Below, piece by piece: positions 1 to 7,922 of a DNA stretch of 17,384 nucleotides. This stretch comes from an uncultured Clostridiaceae bacterium. Its GTDB lineage: Bacteria > Bacillota > Clostridia > Lachnospirales > Lachnospiraceae. Location of the stretch: NCBI GenBank assembly GCA_947175375.1, contig CAMWMT010000010.1:1-17384 (forward strand), given 5' to 3'. How positions within the stretch are numbered: position 1 is the stretch's first letter; the number at the start of each line of letters is the position of its first letter. The notes beneath the pieces were generated by a model that was not told where the DNA came from, did not search any database, and saw nothing but the letters and a program-made list of their open reading frames with translations. The position numbers and the translations under genes are program-made.

Positions 1-65
1 AACAAAGCCTGTGTATGATGCTGTTATATCAAGCAGAGAAAGAAATCTCAAAGGAGGTAACGGTA

Positions 66-1127
66 ATGAAAAAAACAATTTATCTGGTAACCGGAGCGGC
101 AGGATTTTTAGGAAGCCATGTGTGCGATGAGCTGTTGGAGCGGAAGGAGCATGTGAGGGCGTTGGTTCTTCCCGGAGATAAATCCGTCAAATATGTTCCG
201 TCAGAGGTAGAAATAGTAGAAGGGAATCTCTGTGATGTGGAGTCGCTGGAAACATTTTTTACAATTCCGAAAGGGGCTGAATCCATTGTCATCCACTGTG
301 CAAGCATGGTGACTACCAATGCGGAATTTAATCAAAAACTTATTGATGTCAATGTGGGTGGGACAAAAAATATGATTGCCAAGTGTCTGGAACACCCGGA
401 ATGCCAGAAAATGGTATATGTAAGTTCTACAGGTGTCATTCCTGAACTGCCGAAAGGAACCCCAATCAGGGAGATGAACCGGTTCACGCCTGTGAATAAC
501 AAGACGCAGGTGGGGTGTTACAGCCAGTCCAAGGCGATGGCAACTCAGGAGGTGCTGGATGCCTGTAAGAATAAGGGGCTGAAAGCGTGTGTCGTTCATC
601 CCAGCGGTATTATGGGACCGAAAGATTATGCTGTGGGCGAGACTACGGGTACGGTCATCAAGATCATGAATGGGGAGATGCCGGTTGGCATGGGCGGATC
701 GTTTAATCTCTGTGATGTACGCGACCTGGCTCATGGCTGTATCGGTGCGGCAGACAAAGGACGCATCGGGGAATGTTATATTCTTGGAAATAAAGAAGTG
801 ACTCTTAAAGAGGTATGTCAGATGCTGCACGATGCCAGTGGGTGTAAGATGCCGTATTTTTATGTCCCAATCAAGATGGCTTATCTGCTTGCCGGCCAGA
901 TGGAGAAGAAAGCAAAGAAGACAGGTGAAAAACCCCTTATGACACATTTTGCGGTCTACAATCTGGCAAGGAATAACCAGTTCGATTATTCCAAGGCAGA
1001 GCGCGAGCTGGGATACCATACAAGACCCTATGCGGAAACATTGGGAGACGAAGCGCGCTGGCTGGTGGAGGGAGGCTATGTAAAGGATGCAGTTTTTATG
1101 AGAGATGCCATAAGTCCATCAATTTGA
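66..1127 (+). CDS. NAD(P)-dependent epimerase/dehydratase (extended SDR family)
   Basis: A 353-residue cytoplasmic oxidoreductase of the extended short-chain dehydrogenase family. The N-terminal Rossmann dinucleotide-binding motif GAAGFLG is at residues 10-16. The catalytic set is Ser120/Ser121-Thr122 with Tyr152 and Lys156 (YSQSK, the YxxxK motif). The C-terminal half is the variable substrate domain. The start at 66 is chosen over an in-frame ATG at 15 because AAAGGAGGTAA lies just upstream of 66 and the Rossmann strand begins immediately after it. The family includes sugar-nucleotide epimerases, dihydroflavonol reductase-like enzymes and 3-beta-hydroxysteroid dehydrogenase-like enzymes; the sequence does not fix the substrate. 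The gene is separated from the next one by a terminator at 1191-1225, so it belongs to an upstream unit that is not seen here. Confidence 0.88.
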   Translation: MKKTIYLVTGAAGFLGSHVCDELLERKEHVRALVLPGDKSVKYVPSEVEIVEGNLCDVESLETFFTIPKGAESIVIHCASMVTTNAEFNQKLIDVNVGGTKNMIAKCLEHPECQKMVYVSSTGVIPELPKGTPIREMNRFTPVNNKTQVGCYSQSKAMATQEVLDACKNKGLKACVVHPSGIMGPKDYAVGETTGTVIKIMNGEMPVGMGGSFNLCDVRDLAHGCIGAADKGRIGECYILGNKEVTLKEVCQMLHDASGCKMPYFYVPIKMAYLLAGQMEKKAKKTGEKPLMTHFAVYNLARNNQFDYSKAERELGYHTRPYAETLGDEARWLVEGGYVKDAVFMRDAISPSI

Positions 1128-1190
1128 TTTTTGCATTGAGTAGTATAGCGGACCTGGTGTATAAAAATTGCACAAAGTTTATTGATCATG

Positions 1191-1225
1191 GGCGGCAAAG
1201 CAGTTATAGTTTTACCGCCTTTTTT
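1191..1225 (+). terminator. Rho-independent terminator after the epimerase gene
   Basis: GGCGG (1191-1195) pairs with CCGCC (1215-1219). After one mismatch, AAA/TTT extends the stem around a loop of about 12 nt. T6 (1220-1225) follows directly. It lies 64 nt after the epimerase stop and isolates that gene from the amino-acid locus. Confidence 0.8.
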
Positions 1226-1304
1226 AAATAAAATAAGGGCATGATATGTGCCAAAATCGGTAAAAGGATAATCAAGATCCGTAATATCATCGGTTTTGCA
1301 AATC

Positions 1305-1313
1305 TGGGATAAT
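1305..1313 (+). promoter_or_regulatory. Possible extended -10 promoter of the amino-acid locus
   Basis: TGG-GATAAT at 1305-1313 fits an extended -10 element (TGn followed by a 5/6 match to TATAAT), 59 nt before the symporter start. The -35 position (about 1285-1290, TATCAT) is poor. That would suit a promoter needing an activator such as the AraC-type response regulator encoded downstream. This is inference from motif matching only. Confidence 0.35.
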
Positions 1314-1371
1314 AATAACATCAAATTGTGCACATATGAGGGAAAGAAAAAACGAAAATGGAGGTGTTTTT

Positions 1372-2820
1372 GTGGAGTTATTTACAAATGCAATGGATGG
1401 TCTGAATTCCATCTTATGGAGTATGCCGTTGGTGTTCTTATGTCTTGGAGCAGGATTATGGTTTTCTGTCAATATGAGGTTTCCGCAGGTGAGATTATTT
1501 AAAGAAATGATTCATCTACTGGTTCATGGTGAAAAATCAGATACCGGAATCACGCCGTTTCAGGCTTTTGCAGCGACTGTAGGTTCGAGAGTCGGAATGG
1601 GAAATATCGCAGGTGTCGCAACCGCAATCTTCTTTGGCGGTCCTGGCGCGGTCTTCTGGATGTGGGTGATCGCTTTTATCGGAGCGAGCTCCGCTTTCAT
1701 GGAGTCGGCGCTTGCGCAGGCCTACAAGACCAGGACAGAAAATGGTGAATATCTCGGCGGTCCGGCTTATTTTATCGAGCGTGCATTAAAATGTAAGCCA
1801 TACGCTGTATTATTTGCCATCGCTACGGTTTTGGGCCCCGGGATTCTGATGCCCGGTCTTCATGTGAATTCCATTGCGTCTACCTATGAAGAGGCGTTTG
1901 GAGCTAATATGGTGGTGGTAGGAGCTGTTTTCTGCGCGGTACTGGCGGTTGTTGTGTGCGGAGGGATCAAGCGAATCGGAAAGATCGCGGAATATATGGC
2001 TCCTGTCATGTGCGTGATCTATGTACTTATGGCGTTTGCTGTCATTGGAACAAATATCAGTGCGGTTCCGGGGGTGCTTCAGATGATCTTTACTTCGGCA
2101 TTTGCAGTTCATCCGGTCTTCGGAGGGATTATCGGTTCTGCTATTTCCTGGGGCGTGAAGAGGGGAATCTATTCCAACGAAGCGGGACAGGGCTCCGGCG
2201 CGATCGTAAGCGCGGCGGCAGAATGTTCCCATCCGGCAAAACAGGGACTGGTCCAGGCGTTTTCCGTATATATCGATACCCTGATCGTATGTACTTCTTC
2301 TGCCATGATCATTCTTCTGTCCGGATGCTATAACACGGTAGGCGCAGACGGAGAGACCATGCTGGCGGAAAACCTTCCCGGAGTGGAGTACGGGATTCGC
2401 TGGGCGCAGAATGCACTGAGTCGTTCGCTTGGAACATGGGCTGGCAAGTTGCTGGCGATCATTATTATCATGTTCGTGTTCACGTCTCTGATGGGGTATT
2501 ACTATCAGGCAGAGGCCAATGTCCGCTATCTGTTCCAGGGAAAGAAAACCGCAGTTCTGGTGATGAGAGGAATCTTTATTTTCTCCTGTTTTTCCGGTGT
2601 TCTGGTCAATGGACAGATCATCTGGACCATGGGAGATACAGGAGTAGCTATGATGGCATGGCTGAATATCGTGGCAATCCTGCTCCTGTCTAAAAAAGGG
2701 TTTGCTCTTTTAAAAGATTATGAAGAGCAGAAAAAAGCAGGAAAAGACCCTGTATTTGATCCGGAGAAATTCAATATTGAAGACACGGACGGTGTCTGGG
2801 AGAAATATCAAAATCGGTAA
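1372..2820 (+). CDS. AGCS-family Na+:alanine/glycine-type symporter
   Basis: A 482-residue polytopic inner-membrane protein of the alanine/glycine:cation symporter (AGCS) family, which imports small neutral amino acids (Ala, Gly, in some members D-Ala or D-Ser) with Na+ or H+. The family signature is clear: GMGNIAGVATAI at about residues 75-86, followed by GGPGAVFWMW (89-98). Later come the EAGQGSGAIVSAAAE stretch and about ten hydrophobic segments. The GTG at 1372 is chosen as start because GGAGGT (1360-1365) lies 6 nt upstream; the in-frame ATG at 1336 has no ribosome site and adds a charged tail. The gene leads a run that contains an SHMT-like enzyme and D-serine ammonia-lyase, so D-serine, glycine or alanine are the natural substrate candidates. 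That assignment is inferred from context. Confidence 0.9.
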   Translation: MELFTNAMDGLNSILWSMPLVFLCLGAGLWFSVNMRFPQVRLFKEMIHLLVHGEKSDTGITPFQAFAATVGSRVGMGNIAGVATAIFFGGPGAVFWMWVIAFIGASSAFMESALAQAYKTRTENGEYLGGPAYFIERALKCKPYAVLFAIATVLGPGILMPGLHVNSIASTYEEAFGANMVVVGAVFCAVLAVVVCGGIKRIGKIAEYMAPVMCVIYVLMAFAVIGTNISAVPGVLQMIFTSAFAVHPVFGGIIGSAISWGVKRGIYSNEAGQGSGAIVSAAAECSHPAKQGLVQAFSVYIDTLIVCTSSAMIILLSGCYNTVGADGETMLAENLPGVEYGIRWAQNALSRSLGTWAGKLLAIIIIMFVFTSLMGYYYQAEANVRYLFQGKKTAVLVMRGIFIFSCFSGVLVNGQIIWTMGDTGVAMMAWLNIVAILLLSKKGFALLKDYEEQKKAGKDPVFDPEKFNIEDTDGVWEKYQNR

Positions 2821-2847
2821 AAACCAGAGCAGGATACATAATATCAA

Positions 2848-2875
2848 TTAACAAAAAACTGTGATACAGTATTCT
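2848..2875 (+). promoter_or_regulatory. Possible internal promoter before the SHMT-like gene
   Basis: TTAACA (2848-2853), a 16-nt spacer and TATTCT (2870-2875) give a moderate sigma-A match in the 85-nt gap between the symporter and the SHMT-like gene. No terminator is visible in the gap, so read-through from the symporter is also expected. Confidence 0.25.
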
Positions 2876-2905
2876 CAGAAATCAGATCATAAAGGAGAAA
2901 AGAAA

Positions 2906-4165
2906 ATGTTAAAAGTGACAAGAACAACCGACCCAGAACTGGCAGTATTGGTAGATCAGGAACTGGAGCGCCAGGAACATAATATTGAGATGATCGCATC
3001 AGAAAGTACAGCGCCTCTGGCAGTCATGGAACTGACCGGAAGTGTATTTACCAATAAGACGCTGGAAGGATATCCGGGAAGAAGATTCCAGGCAGGCTCT
3101 CACATTGCGGATAAGGTGGAAGAACTGGCATGTGAGAGGGCAAAAAAGCTGTTTCATGCGGATCATGCGAATATTCAGTCCTATTCCGGCTCTACCGCGA
3201 ATTACAGTGTGTTTGCTTCTGTATTGAATCCGGGAGACAAGGTTTTAAGTATGCGACTGGATCAGGGCGGACATCTGACCCATGGTTCACCTGCCAATTG
3301 GGTGAGCAAGATCTATCATTTTGAATTCTATGCCATGGATCCGGAGACGGAGCTGATCGATTATGATGCTCTGGAAGAAAAGGCGAAAGAATACCAGCCG
3401 AAGCTGATCATTGCAGGGGCAAGCTCCTATTCCCGCCTGATTGACTATGAGCGGATTGCAAAGGTAGCGAAAGAGGTCGGCGCATACTTTATGGTAGATA
3501 TGGCACATATTGCAGGACTGGTGGCAGCAGGCGTGATTCCAAGTCCGATTCCTCATGCGGATTTTGTCACTTCTTCCACTACAAAGACCTTCTGCAGTGC
3601 CAGAAGCGGTATGGTATTCTGCAAGGCAGAGCACGCGAAGCTTCTGGACAAAGGAACCTTCCCGGGAGCGCTGGGCTCCATTCAGCTTCATACAATGGCA
3701 GCAAAAGCGTGGTCCTTCCAGTATGCAGCCAGCGAAGAGTTCCGGACAATTATGGAGCAGGTGGTCAAAAATGCGAAATGCCTGGCGGAGGAGCTGACAA
3801 AATACGGTTTCCGTATTGTCAGCGGCGGAACGGACAATCACCTTCTGGTAGCCGATCTAAGAGAAAAGCATATCACTGGAAAAGCATTCCAGAACGCACT
3901 GGATGCGGTGGGTATTACAGTAAATAAAAATATGATCCCATTTGACCCGGAGAAGCCGGGAGTGACCAGCGGTGTCCGCATTGGTCTGACAGCGGTATCT
4001 CAGAGAGGACTGAAGGAAGCGGAGATTAAAGAGATTGCTGCAATCATGAACAAAGTGGCAGAGGCTCCGGAGGATGAAGAGAATCTGGCAGCATGCAAAG
4101 CACAGGCACAGGCGCTTATTTCCAGATTCCCGCTCTATCCGGCAGGCGCTTTTGACGAAAAATAG
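2906..4165 (+). CDS. Serine hydroxymethyltransferase-like PLP enzyme with altered active site
   Basis: A 419-residue fold-type I PLP enzyme, collinear with GlyA (serine hydroxymethyltransferase) from end to end. GGHLTHGS (121-128), VDMAHIAGLVAAG (197-209) and TSGVRIG (354-360) are conserved, and Lys227 in STTKT is the PLP-binding lysine. Several hallmark residues differ from E. coli GlyA. The TTTHK histidine is Thr226, the Tyr55 position is Thr52, the Tyr64-Tyr65 pair is Phe61-Gln62, and GPRGG has become SARSG. These sites serve catalysis and folate binding, so a THF-independent reaction (aldolase, racemase or alpha-methylserine-type activity) seems more likely than housekeeping SHMT. The ATG at 2906 follows AAAGGAG. 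The gene lies between an amino-acid symporter and a sensor kinase, and D-serine ammonia-lyase is nearby. I would not call it glyA. Confidence 0.85.
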   Translation: MLKVTRTTDPELAVLVDQELERQEHNIEMIASESTAPLAVMELTGSVFTNKTLEGYPGRRFQAGSHIADKVEELACERAKKLFHADHANIQSYSGSTANYSVFASVLNPGDKVLSMRLDQGGHLTHGSPANWVSKIYHFEFYAMDPETELIDYDALEEKAKEYQPKLIIAGASSYSRLIDYERIAKVAKEVGAYFMVDMAHIAGLVAAGVIPSPIPHADFVTSSTTKTFCSARSGMVFCKAEHAKLLDKGTFPGALGSIQLHTMAAKAWSFQYAASEEFRTIMEQVVKNAKCLAEELTKYGFRIVSGGTDNHLLVADLREKHITGKAFQNALDAVGITVNKNMIPFDPEKPGVTSGVRIGLTAVSQRGLKEAEIKEIAAIMNKVAEAPEDEENLAACKAQAQALISRFPLYPAGAFDEK

Positions 4166-4167
4166 GT

Positions 4168-4196
4168 TTGACGAAATGCGGCAGTTCCTCTAAAGT
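4168..4196 (+). promoter_or_regulatory. Possible promoter for the sensor kinase/regulator pair
   Basis: TTGACG (4168-4173), a 17-nt spacer and TAAAGT (4191-4196) sit in the 64-nt gap before the kinase. The -35 lies inside the second copy of a 10-nt direct repeat, TTTGACGAAA (4151-4160 and 4167-4176), which spans the SHMT-like stop codon. It could give the regulatory genes their own basal expression. Confidence 0.35.
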
Positions 4197-4229
4197 AAAA
4201 GAAACAATACATGAGAGGATACATAGAAG

Positions 4230-5732
4230 ATGGCGATACAGGTAACGGACTGGGGAAGGATTTCCTGGCTGGAGGAGGAACATAATATTTTTTCCATGCA
4301 GGGATTGAAAGCGGGCATTGTTACGCTTTTAGCCGGAGCTCATCAGCCGCGGCACAGACATTATGAGGAGCAGGTGATCTATGTAATTGAAGGGCAGGCA
4401 CTTTCCATACTGGATGGTGTGGAAAGCCACCTGTCAGAGGGAAGCTTTTTCCACTGGAAGACAGGGGTGGAGCATGAGATCTATAATACGGGTCAGGGAG
4501 ATTTCCGGCATCTGCTTATCTCGAATCCGGAAGCAGGGTCTCTGGAAGACACGGAGTTTCACAAAGAAGATGTGCCGATGGATGTGTCTCCGGATATGAT
4601 CTATGTGGCGGTCGAGGCCATACGCACCCAGTTCCTGGAGACGCTGCATTATGGGTATGCAATCTTTGATTCTCATGGCGATCTGATTCTGCAGAGCCGG
4701 TATTATCCGGATTTTTGCACAGAATGTTGCCGACCGGCGCAGAATCCGGGGACATGCGGGTGTATGCGTCGGATTCCTCTAAAGGAATGCGCGAAAGAAA
4801 ATGTATTTTCCTGTACATACGGGATGGAGATCTTCCAGTATCCGATTCTGTTCGGAGGAGTCTTTATGGGATATATCCAGGGTGGGTACATCCGGTATTC
4901 CACTTCACAGAAAGGAAGAATCGAAGAGGTCTATGATTCTCCGGAAAGTGTGGTGGCAGGGATACAGGCGTTGATGCGCAGGATTGTTAAGGCGCTTCGG
5001 AACTATTGTGAATTTGAGCAGTTTCGAAGAGAACTGACGGAGCGGGAACTGCATATCGCCACACAGGAAGAGACCCAGCAAATCCTTCTGAAAGACCTGA
5101 AGGACACACAGAGCGCGATGGCGGATCTGAAGATCAATCACCACTTTCTGTTTAATACGCTCAACAGTATGGCATCCATGGCGTTGGATGAAGGCTCCAT
5201 GCCCTTATATCAGTCTATTGTGGATCTGTCGAAGATGTTCCGCTATACGCTGCGGACACAGACATCCATGGTTCCTCTTGAAAAGGAATTCGATTATGTA
5301 AGAGCATATCTGCAGCTGCAGAAGTTGAGATATGGAGAGGAACTGGAGATCGTCTGGCATCTGGAACCGGAGGTCTCGAAGACCATAGTGCCTTTTAATT
5401 TTCTGCAGCCTGTAGTGGAAAATGCGTTTGTTCATGGATTTGATGAAAGCACTCATAAAAAAATAAAGATATCGGTTGAACAGGCAAATGGAGACGTGGA
5501 GATCCGGGTTCGGAATACGGGAACGAAGCTGGACGAACAGAAATGCAAAGTTATCAACCAAGGAATCAAAGGCAGTACATCCCATGGGCTCTCCATGCTC
5601 TATCAGAAACTGGATGCGGTATATGAGAAGGAATTCTGCTTTGAAATAGGGACAGACAGCAGGAGTTGTACACAGTTTCTCATTCGCATTCCAATCCTGC
5701 AGGACAGAGATGTAAAAGGAGAGCCGGTATGA
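4230..5732 (+). CDS. Soluble sensor histidine kinase: cupin + PocR-like + LytS/YesM-type kinase
   Basis: A 500-residue cytoplasmic kinase with no membrane segment. Residues about 10-100 form a cupin barrel, with His-rich PRHRHYEEQ at 40-48 and a second half around 70-95. Residues about 128-225 resemble a PocR ligand-binding domain and carry seven cysteines (163, 166, 167, 176, 178, 187, 195). A helical linker (about 255-300) leads to a His_kinase domain with NHHFLFNTLNS (303-313), His305 being the likely phosphoacceptor. The ATPase N-box is LQPVVENAFVHG (392-403), followed by SHGLSML (451-457). The ATG at 4230 has AGAGGA about 11 nt upstream. The stop overlaps the response regulator start (ATGA, 5729-5732), so the two are a coupled two-component pair. 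With two ligand-binding folds and no membrane anchor, it probably senses an intracellular metabolite, plausibly the amino acid handled by the neighbouring enzymes. Confidence 0.88.
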   Translation: MAIQVTDWGRISWLEEEHNIFSMQGLKAGIVTLLAGAHQPRHRHYEEQVIYVIEGQALSILDGVESHLSEGSFFHWKTGVEHEIYNTGQGDFRHLLISNPEAGSLEDTEFHKEDVPMDVSPDMIYVAVEAIRTQFLETLHYGYAIFDSHGDLILQSRYYPDFCTECCRPAQNPGTCGCMRRIPLKECAKENVFSCTYGMEIFQYPILFGGVFMGYIQGGYIRYSTSQKGRIEEVYDSPESVVAGIQALMRRIVKALRNYCEFEQFRRELTERELHIATQEETQQILLKDLKDTQSAMADLKINHHFLFNTLNSMASMALDEGSMPLYQSIVDLSKMFRYTLRTQTSMVPLEKEFDYVRAYLQLQKLRYGEELEIVWHLEPEVSKTIVPFNFLQPVVENAFVHGFDESTHKKIKISVEQANGDVEIRVRNTGTKLDEQKCKVINQGIKGSTSHGLSMLYQKLDAVYEKEFCFEIGTDSRSCTQFLIRIPILQDRDVKGEPV

Positions 5733-6433
5733 TAAAAGCAGTCATATGTGACGATGAAAAGGCAGCTTTGAATATCATCCGTCATTTTATCGAAGCCAGA
5801 AAGCTGCCTATTGAGATCGTGGGGACGGCGGAAAACGGACGAGATGCCTGGAATCTGATTCAGAGCAAAAAACCGGATCTGGTATTTATGGATATTCATA
5901 TGCCCTATATGAATGGTTTTGAGATCATCAGCAGGATGAAAGACTGTAAAGTGATCATCATAACCGCTTATGATTCTTTCGAATACGCGCAGCGGGCGTT
6001 AAGACTGGGAGCCAGCGACATCCTGTCAAAGCCAATCGAATTTGAACAGCTGGAACAGGCGATTGTCAGAGCAGTGGGATGGGATTTTACCGGCAATGAA
6101 ACAGTAGATACGATTCTTGCATATATCCATGAACATTATCAGATGCAGATGGAACTGGACACATTGGCAGAACTGACGTTCTGTACACCCAGCCATATTG
6201 CCAGGCTCTTTAAGAAACATATGGGAATGACCATTATATCTTATGTTCATAAGATTCGGATCGAACAGAGTATCCGGATGATGGAAGAGAAGAAAATGGC
6301 GATCAAGGAAGCGGCAGAGGCAGTCGGGTATCAAAATCTGAATCATTTTTATAAGTATTTTCGTATTCAGACAGGAGTCACACCAGCTGTTTATCTGAAA
6401 CAGGGACAGGACGAAATTCATGAGTCTGAATAA
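5729..6433 (+). CDS. Response regulator: REC + AraC-type DNA-binding domain
   Basis: A 234-residue cytoplasmic transcription regulator. The receiver domain (1-115) has the acidic pair Asp8-Asp9, phosphoacceptor Asp55 in MDIHMP, Thr79 and Lys101 in SKP. The C-terminal AraC/XylS domain (about 125-225) has two helix-turn-helix units, including LAELTFCTPSHIARLFKK and the characteristic AVGYQNLNHFYKYFR region. The ATG at 5729 overlaps the kinase stop, with AAAAGGAG 7 nt upstream; an in-frame ATG at 5666 lies deep inside the kinase and is rejected. It is the partner of the cupin-PocR kinase. It probably activates the symporter, SHMT-like and dsdA genes, where a weak -35 at the symporter promoter would leave room for an activator. 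Confidence 0.92.
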   Translation: MIKAVICDDEKAALNIIRHFIEARKLPIEIVGTAENGRDAWNLIQSKKPDLVFMDIHMPYMNGFEIISRMKDCKVIIITAYDSFEYAQRALRLGASDILSKPIEFEQLEQAIVRAVGWDFTGNETVDTILAYIHEHYQMQMELDTLAELTFCTPSHIARLFKKHMGMTIISYVHKIRIEQSIRMMEEKKMAIKEAAEAVGYQNLNHFYKYFRIQTGVTPAVYLKQGQDEIHESE

Positions 6434-6464
6434 AGTATAAAAGAATAAAAGGAGTTTTTGGGGG

Positions 6465-7805
6465 ATGGAAGAGTCGATGGTGAAAAATCTGGTGGAGAAA
6501 GTTCCAATTTTGAAAGAGATGCAGAAGGGACAGGAAGTTGTCTGGATCAATCCGGATAAGGTTTCCTTTGCCGAAAGTATGAAAGACTGTGAATTGTCTG
6601 TGGAAGATGTGGAGGACGCAGAAGCTCGTCTGAAGCGGTTCGCCCCATTCATAATGAGGTGCTTTCCGGAGACAAAAGATCGGGACGGACTGATCGAGTC
6701 AGCGCTGACAGATATCCTGGCCATGAAGAATCGGATCAACCAGAAATACGGAAGTGCTCTGGAAGGGCGCCTGCTGCTAAAACAGGACAGCCACCTTGCC
6801 ATTGCCGGATCGGTAAAAGCCAGAGGCGGGATCTACGAAGTGTTGAAGCACACAGAGGATTTGGTTCTGGAGCAGGGGTTGCTTTCAGTGGAAGATGATT
6901 ACTCCTGCCTGGCAGAACCGGAATTTCGCAGATTTTTCGAACAGTATACGGTTCAGGTCGGATCGACAGGCAATCTTGGTATGAGTATCGGAATCATGAG
7001 TGCGGCGATTGGCTATCGGGTGATCGTCCATATGTCAGCGGATGCGAAACAGTGGAAGAAGGATTTGCTGAGAAGCCGTGGAGTGACCGTCTTGGAATAC
7101 GAGTCCGACTACAGCGGCGCCGTGAAAAACGGAAGACGCCTCTCCGACGAAGATCCAAAAAGTTATTTTGTGGATGATGAGAATTCCAGAAACCTGTTCC
7201 TTGGATATGCGGTGGCGGCTAACCGGCTGACCGGGCAGCTTGCGGAAAAAGGAATCGCAGTTGATGAAGAGCATCCGCTGTTTGTGTATATACCTTGCGG
7301 AGTAGGAGGAGCGCCCGGTGGCATCAGTTTCGGACTGAAGCAGGTATTTGGGGATCATGTGCACTGCTTTTTCGTGGAACCTGTGCAGGCTCCCTGCATG
7401 CTGACGGGTATGGCGACAGGACTTCATGGAAATATTTCTGTTCAGGATATCGGACTTTCCGGAAAGACACATGCAGACGGCCTGGCAGTGGGAAGACCGT
7501 CCGGATTCGTGGGAAATGTGATGAAGCCCATGTTAAGCGGAGAATTTACGGTTCGGGATGCAAGGCTGTATGACTACATGAGAGACCTGCTGGAAGCGGA
7601 GGACATTTTTCTGGAGCCAAGCGCCTGCGCTGCGTTCCAGGGAGTTATAAGAATGAACCAAAGTGAAGAGATAAGAAAATATCTGGAGAAAAACGGGCTT
7701 ACGGATAAAATGAAGAACGCTGTTCATATCGCATGGGCGACTGGAGGTAGTCTTGTGCCGGAGGAGATGCGGAAAACATACAAAGATACATATCTGGATG
7801 AATGA
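6465..7805 (+). CDS. dsdA: D-serine ammonia-lyase (D-serine dehydratase)
   Basis: A 446-residue fold-type II PLP enzyme that converts D-serine to pyruvate and ammonia; D-threonine is a poorer substrate in the family. It aligns closely with E. coli DsdA (442 aa) over its whole length, for example in LKRFAPFI, AGSVKARGGIYEVL, HMSADAKQWKK and VDDENSRNLFLGY. Lys118, in the SVKARGG motif, is the PLP lysine at the same number as in E. coli. The phosphate-binding loop is GSTGNLG (166-172) and the second glycine-rich stretch is CGVGGAPGG (278-286). AAAAGGAG lies 10 nt before the ATG. It is the last gene of the run, 31 nt after the response regulator, and a hairpin at 7880-7922 follows. It identifies D-serine, or a compound converted to it, as the most likely substrate of the locus. 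Confidence 0.95.
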   Translation: MEESMVKNLVEKVPILKEMQKGQEVVWINPDKVSFAESMKDCELSVEDVEDAEARLKRFAPFIMRCFPETKDRDGLIESALTDILAMKNRINQKYGSALEGRLLLKQDSHLAIAGSVKARGGIYEVLKHTEDLVLEQGLLSVEDDYSCLAEPEFRRFFEQYTVQVGSTGNLGMSIGIMSAAIGYRVIVHMSADAKQWKKDLLRSRGVTVLEYESDYSGAVKNGRRLSDEDPKSYFVDDENSRNLFLGYAVAANRLTGQLAEKGIAVDEEHPLFVYIPCGVGGAPGGISFGLKQVFGDHVHCFFVEPVQAPCMLTGMATGLHGNISVQDIGLSGKTHADGLAVGRPSGFVGNVMKPMLSGEFTVRDARLYDYMRDLLEAEDIFLEPSACAAFQGVIRMNQSEEIRKYLEKNGLTDKMKNAVHIAWATGGSLVPEEMRKTYKDTYLDE

Positions 7806-7879
7806 GACTCTGTAGATCCGGATGGACTTCAGGTAAAGTTTTAAAAATGGGATGATAAAGGTTTTTGCATGCTGATATT

Positions 7880-7922
7880 CGGATACAGAGATTCGTAAAA
7901 GCGGATTTTTGTATCCGTTTTT
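7880..7922 (+). terminator. Hairpin and T-tract after dsdA
   Basis: CGGAT (7902-7906) pairs with ATCCG (7913-7917) over a 6-nt loop, followed by T5. The same right arm can instead pair with an upstream copy, CGGATAC (7880-7886) with GTATCCG (7911-7917), so two mutually exclusive stems are possible. The short stem makes this a weak terminator. Confidence 0.5.

Noticed and set aside
201..1019. 272-codon open frame on the minus strand inside the epimerase gene
   Set aside because: It is antisense to a clear Rossmann-fold enzyme, has low-complexity His/Cys/Ile-rich translation and no recognisable domain.
1244..1337. 8-bp inverted repeat ATATGTGC ... GCACATAT around the symporter promoter
   Set aside because: The arms are 78 nt apart, do not extend, and include a partly palindromic TGTGCACA that is easily found by chance.
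2906..4165. Calling this gene housekeeping glyA
   Set aside because: Several residues required for folate-dependent SHMT activity are replaced and the context is catabolic.
6026..6802. 258-codon minus-strand frame across the regulator/dsdA junction
   Set aside because: It overlaps two well-supported genes, has no domain, and its translation looks like a reverse reading of coding sequence.
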